From positions 2,524,572-2,588,571 of the forward strand of contig NZ_CP047046.1 of NCBI RefSeq assembly GCF_030408435.1: 64,000 nt of DNA. Reading direction: 5' to 3'. Below the pieces are notes generated by a model, which ran no database searches, was not told the origin of the DNA, and saw only the letters and a program-made list of their open reading frames with translations. Positions 60,927 to 64,000 of this stretch are shown here, piece by piece. How positions within the stretch are numbered: position 1 is the first letter of the stretch; each line of letters begins with the position of its first letter. Made by a program: the position numbers and the translations under genes. This DNA comes from Corynebacterium auriscanis (lineage in GTDB: Bacteria > Actinomycetota > Actinomycetes > Mycobacteriales > Mycobacteriaceae).

Positions 60927-61153
60927 GTTGGTTGTTACCGAACCACTGGGTAAACTGCCGATTAGAGACTGCATATTGATTTCTCGCTCATGTTTTGGGC
61001 TGATAATGGAAATCAATGGGTAGCCGGTTGTAAGGGCCATCATCTTCTGGTGGCTTTCGCGCTGTGTGAATCGTCTACGTCCACAAAGAGTCCACAAGAG
61101 TCTTTGCGGAATTGGGGGATTTAGCAGAGCACTACGAAAGGAAGGACTCGCCA

Positions 61154-61477
61154 GTGGCTGATATTCAAAAGCTCAACCAAACGAACTTCGATGAGGCCAT
61201 CGCGTCACCAGACAAACCCACCCTCGTGGATTTCTGGGCTGAATGGTGCAAGCCCTGCAAAGCCATGAATCCGGTACTCGAGGAACTGGCCGCGCAGTAT
61301 GACGGCAAGGCGACCATTGCTAAGGTCAACGTGGATGAGGAACGCGGTTTGGCTGCGCAATTCCAGGTCATGTCTATTCCCGCACTGATGATCTTCAAGG
61401 CGGGGGAGCGCGTAGCTGAATTCAATGGTGCACAACCGATGAACAAACTCCAGGCCCACCTAGATAAGTGGGTGTAA
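61154..61477 (+). CDS. trxA: Thioredoxin with WCKPC active site
   Basis: A 107-residue thioredoxin, partner of the reductase upstream. The active site is WCKPC with C32 and C35, not the canonical WCGPC, so a Lys sits between the cysteines. Other hallmarks are intact: PTLVDFWAEW before it, KVNVDEERGLAAQF, and the cis-Pro loop SIPALMIFKAG. Start is GTG 61154 (MADIQKLNQTNFDEAI), with AAAGGAAGG about 10 bp upstream; the ATG at 61112 has no ribosome site. In the sigM-trxB-trxA-cwlM order typical of the group. Confidence 0.94.
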   Translation: MADIQKLNQTNFDEAIASPDKPTLVDFWAEWCKPCKAMNPVLEELAAQYDGKATIAKVNVDEERGLAAQFQVMSIPALMIFKAGERVAEFNGAQPMNKLQAHLDKWV

Positions 61478-61708
61478 ACCAGTCAGCTCGGTTGCGCAGA
61501 GGAACACCGTGACCTGCTGTCCCTGCAGGGGATAGGCCACGCACAGTTTGGCTAGCGCCACCGGATTCCACCCCAGATGCTTGGACCCATGAATTCTGAG
61601 TACACCACGACCACACCACCGAAGCGATACCGGACCGATCAGCCCGGTGCGCAGACACAACCTGATTCGACCCCTCGGACCATGAGACCAAAGGAGTTTT
61701 AGAGGCAC

Positions 61709-62893
61709 ATGGAACGTTTGCTTCTTCAAGTCGGTGACAGCAGCCCCCGCGTCGCCGAGGTTCGGGGTACGTTGGCCCGTTTGGGTCTATTGGAGGGTTT
61801 TAAGGGCGACGCCACCGGACTCAGCAAACAGCGTTGGTCAGCAGAGGACCAAGTGTTCGACGCCGATCTTGCCGAAGCCCTCAAGGCATTCCAGCAGCAA
61901 CGCGGCATCATTGCCGACGGGATGATTACCTCCGGTACTCTGCGCGCGCTGCGCGAGGCCTCTTACACTCTCGGCGCTCGCGTACTGTCGTTGCAGAGTA
62001 ATCAATTCGTGGGGGACGATGTTGCGCAACTGCAAACACAGCTACACGATCTGGGCTTTTACACCAACCGCGTGGACGGCCATTTCGGCCACAAGACGCA
62101 CGCAGCGGTTGTTACCTATCAGCTAAATTATGGCCTCAACGACGATGGGGTCGTGGGCCCAGACACCCTGCGTGCGCTGTCATACTTGGGGCGTCGAATA
62201 ACCGGAGGTTCCCCGCAATCCATCCGGGAGAAGGAGCAGATTCGCACAGCCGGGCCACAACTGTCCGGCAAGCGCGTGGTCATTGACCCGGGATTGGGAG
62301 GGGACGACAAGGGATTCGCCGTACAGGGGCCTTACGGCGAGGTGACGGAGGAGGAGATCCTGTGGGATCTCGCGGGTCGCATTGAAGGGCGGATGATAGC
62401 TGCGGGAATGGAGACGATTCTGTCTCGCCCACGTTCCGCGAATCCGAGTAATCAGGATCGTGCGAGCATCGCGAATGCCTTTGGTGCCGATTTGATGATC
62501 AGTTTGCGGGCAGATATTTATCCGAATGAACTCGCCAACGGTTGTGCTTCGTTCTATTTCGGGTCACTGTCTGGTTACTCCTCAATGGTGGGCGAGAAGC
62601 TCAGTGGCTTCATTCAGCGCGAGATTTCAGCCCGCACACCTCTGCAGAATTGCTATAACCACGGCCAGACGTGGGACCTGTTGAGGTTGACCAGCATGCC
62701 GACCGTGCAGGTCGTGCCCGGTTACCTGACGAATCCAGGCGACATCGCCGTGCTGACCGACCCCGCGATGCGCGACACGATCGCCGATGCCATTGTGGTT
62801 TCCGTCAAACGGCTGTACCTGCTGGATAAAGACCACCACCGCACCGGTACGTTCAGCGTCACGGAAATTATTCGGGACGAGTTACCGAACTAG
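61709..62893 (+). CDS. cwlM: CwlM: amidase-like regulator with two peptidoglycan-binding domains
   Basis: A 394-residue protein of Amidase_3 architecture. Two peptidoglycan-binding domains at about 1-80 (LRALREA end) and 90-160 (VDGHFGHKTHAAVVTYQLNYGLNDDGVVGPDTLRAL), then an amidase-like domain from about 185. The zinc ligands are altered: the usual DPGHGG is DPGLGG (L196), and the usual IH of the second site is SLRAD (R267). This agrees with mycobacterial CwlM, which regulates MurA rather than cutting peptidoglycan. ATG 61709 follows AGAGG. Confidence 0.92.
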   Translation: MERLLLQVGDSSPRVAEVRGTLARLGLLEGFKGDATGLSKQRWSAEDQVFDADLAEALKAFQQQRGIIADGMITSGTLRALREASYTLGARVLSLQSNQFVGDDVAQLQTQLHDLGFYTNRVDGHFGHKTHAAVVTYQLNYGLNDDGVVGPDTLRALSYLGRRITGGSPQSIREKEQIRTAGPQLSGKRVVIDPGLGGDDKGFAVQGPYGEVTEEEILWDLAGRIEGRMIAAGMETILSRPRSANPSNQDRASIANAFGADLMISLRADIYPNELANGCASFYFGSLSGYSSMVGEKLSGFIQREISARTPLQNCYNHGQTWDLLRLTSMPTVQVVPGYLTNPGDIAVLTDPAMRDTIADAIVVSVKRLYLLDKDHHRTGTFSVTEIIRDELPN

Positions 62894-62918
62894 GGCACAT
62901 TTGGGAGTTTAGTTCGCG

Positions 62919-64000
62919 TTATCCTTGCGGCTGCCCATCCTCAGTGGACGCCGAGGGTCCGGAAACTTCCGACCGCATGGGGCTAAGACGGCCGTTGTCA
63001 CCACCTAACACAGTATGAATTTCCTCTGGCCCGTTGAGTTCTTGGTGCTCCGCCTTTTCGAACCTAGCAAACACGCTCATGGCTTCGGGCAGCTCACGGC
63101 GATAGCGCGGGTACTTGGGGTGGTGCGCCACTACGCTAAATCCCTCCGCTTCCAAGATGTCCTCTGACAACAATGGAGCCCATTCCAGAGCGTCTTCTAA
63201 CGCGACGTTCTGCACCTCTTGAGGGTCTTCCTGCAGCGCAGCAATCGGCGCTGCAGGCAAACCGCAAGCCAGCGATGGGGTCGGGGATGTTGTATCAGCT
63301 GTGACCGGTGCAGTAGTCGATACTTGCTCACCCTCGTTCGCCACCTCGTCGGCCTGTGCGCCGCCCTCTCCTGCAGTACCACCTAGGGGAGCCGATCGAC
63401 CAGCAGCCGTTCCGCGGAGCGCCGCTTCGTTGGCTTGATCGTCCCACGAATTTCTGCCTTCGGTGTATCTTCCGCGTTGATTTTCCCCAATACTTTCCCC
63501 ACGACGTTTTTCTCCTGCACTTTGCCCGCGTTGTTCTTCACCAACACCTTGCCCACGTTGCTCTTCACCAACACCTTGCCCACGACTAGCCTTAGCCGCT
63601 TGACGATCCCACCCGCGATACGCTTCGGGAATGAACTGCAACTCCTGCAACGGTGTCAGTGGCAATGCCCGGCGACGGTTGGCATCGTCCTCACTGGCAA
63701 CATGGATCGCCGCAGAGCGCTCACCTTCCTCTCCACCCATAAGTAGGTGGCCCTTCCCGTTCGCAGTGTCGTTCTGGTCTGACTGAGGGCTTCCAGGCGT
63801 AAGACCCATCGCCCGTTGAATAACCGTGTCATCAAATTCCTCTGCGCGCGCAAAAGCCTCTACGGCCTTCACACCACGCCGAGTCGCCTCATTAAGAACG
63901 GTGTCAATCAGCTGATGCTCCAAGTAAAGCCCCATATACGCATCCGAAACGTGCACCGTACTTAAAAGAATCGCATCGGGGGATACGGGTCCAGTCGGCA
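62919..64000 (-). CDS. GNAT-like acetyltransferase, 5' end outside the window
   Basis: A reading frame open to the window's right edge (no stop before 64000), so only the last 359 residues are seen. The visible start SPDAILLSTVHVSDAYMGLYLEHQLIDTVLNEATRRGVKAVEAFAR fits the second half of a GNAT fold. A long middle region is disordered with repeats of GQGVGEEQR type (about 63500-63600). The C-terminal part (ALEWAPLLSEDILEAEGFSVVAHHPKYPRYRRELPEAMSV) is conserved-looking. It is convergent with cwlM and in the position of mycobacterial Rv3916c. The GTG at 63956 is an internal codon, not the start. Confidence 0.8.
   Translation of the reverse strand, partial: PTGPVSPDAILLSTVHVSDAYMGLYLEHQLIDTVLNEATRRGVKAVEAFARAEEFDDTVIQRAMGLTPGSPQSDQNDTANGKGHLLMGGEEGERSAAIHVASEDDANRRRALPLTPLQELQFIPEAYRGWDRQAAKASRGQGVGEEQRGQGVGEEQRGQSAGEKRRGESIGENQRGRYTEGRNSWDDQANEAALRGTAAGRSAPLGGTAGEGGAQADEVANEGEQVSTTAPVTADTTSPTPSLACGLPAAPIAALQEDPQEVQNVALEDALEWAPLLSEDILEAEGFSVVAHHPKYPRYRRELPEAMSVFARFEKAEHQELNGPEEIHTVLGGDNGRLSPMRSEVSGPSASTEDGQPQG

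Overview
The window looks like an origin-proximal chromosomal segment of a Corynebacterium species. The evidence is gene content and order: rpsF-ssb-rplI-dnaB, ponA next to a GT87-type glycosyltransferase, a DUF5318 gene divergent from an actinobacterial ino1, leuS, and then pcnA, a MutT4-type Nudix gene, a DUF6049 membrane protein, murJ fused to a pseudokinase, sigM, trxB, trxA and cwlM. In actinobacteria the last block normally leads into parB-parA and dnaA/oriC, so the origin probably lies a few kilobases beyond the right edge. DNA is moderately GC-rich, many genes have a -10 box directly upstream of the start codon (leaderless mRNAs), and GTG/TTG starts are common.

Layout. 0.2-5.0 kb: two paralogous secreted proteins with Ig-like repeats. 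5.0-6.6 kb: non-coding DNA with an unusual array of alternating inverted half-sites, then twin hairpins and a terminator. 6.6-16 kb: DHA2 drug exporter, PspA, zinc alcohol dehydrogenase, a thioredoxin, a DUF4442 protein, a two-gene Fluc fluoride channel, YceI with a divergent MarR regulator, and DnaB followed by a DnaA-box-bearing intergenic region. 16-26 kb: flavin monooxygenase, the ribosomal/ssb operon, cell-envelope genes (GT87, PonA) and ino1. 26-34 kb: MarR-Usp pair, small membrane proteins, leuS, an SdpI-like protein with a Cys-rich tail, and a NarL-type two-component system. 34-45 kb: a ribonucleoside catabolism cluster (ribokinase, nucleoside hydrolase, MFS), an NADP-binding reductase, a BASS-family carrier, an MHS-family carrier facing a lutABC lactate-oxidation operon. 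45-64 kb: Nudix, an envelope protein/serine-hydrolase lipoprotein pair, YqgE, PcnA, and the mutT4-DUF6049-murJ-sigM-trxB-trxA-cwlM series, ending in a GNAT-like gene cut by the window edge.

Most genes are core or ordinary accessory functions; no mobile element, prophage, CRISPR array, tRNA or rRNA was seen. What is unusual is mostly DNA-level: (i) the 5.63-6.10 kb higher-order inverted-repeat array, (ii) downstream duplication of 3' gene ends including the stop codon at five minus-strand genes, (iii) DnaA-box clusters next to dnaB and sigM, and (iv) a 15-bp word that occurs four times. At protein level the outliers are a WCKPC thioredoxin, a zinc-ligand-less CwlM, a LutC with an internal 12-residue tandem repeat and an SdpI-like protein with a seven-cysteine tail. 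All family assignments are from reading sequence; no database search was run.
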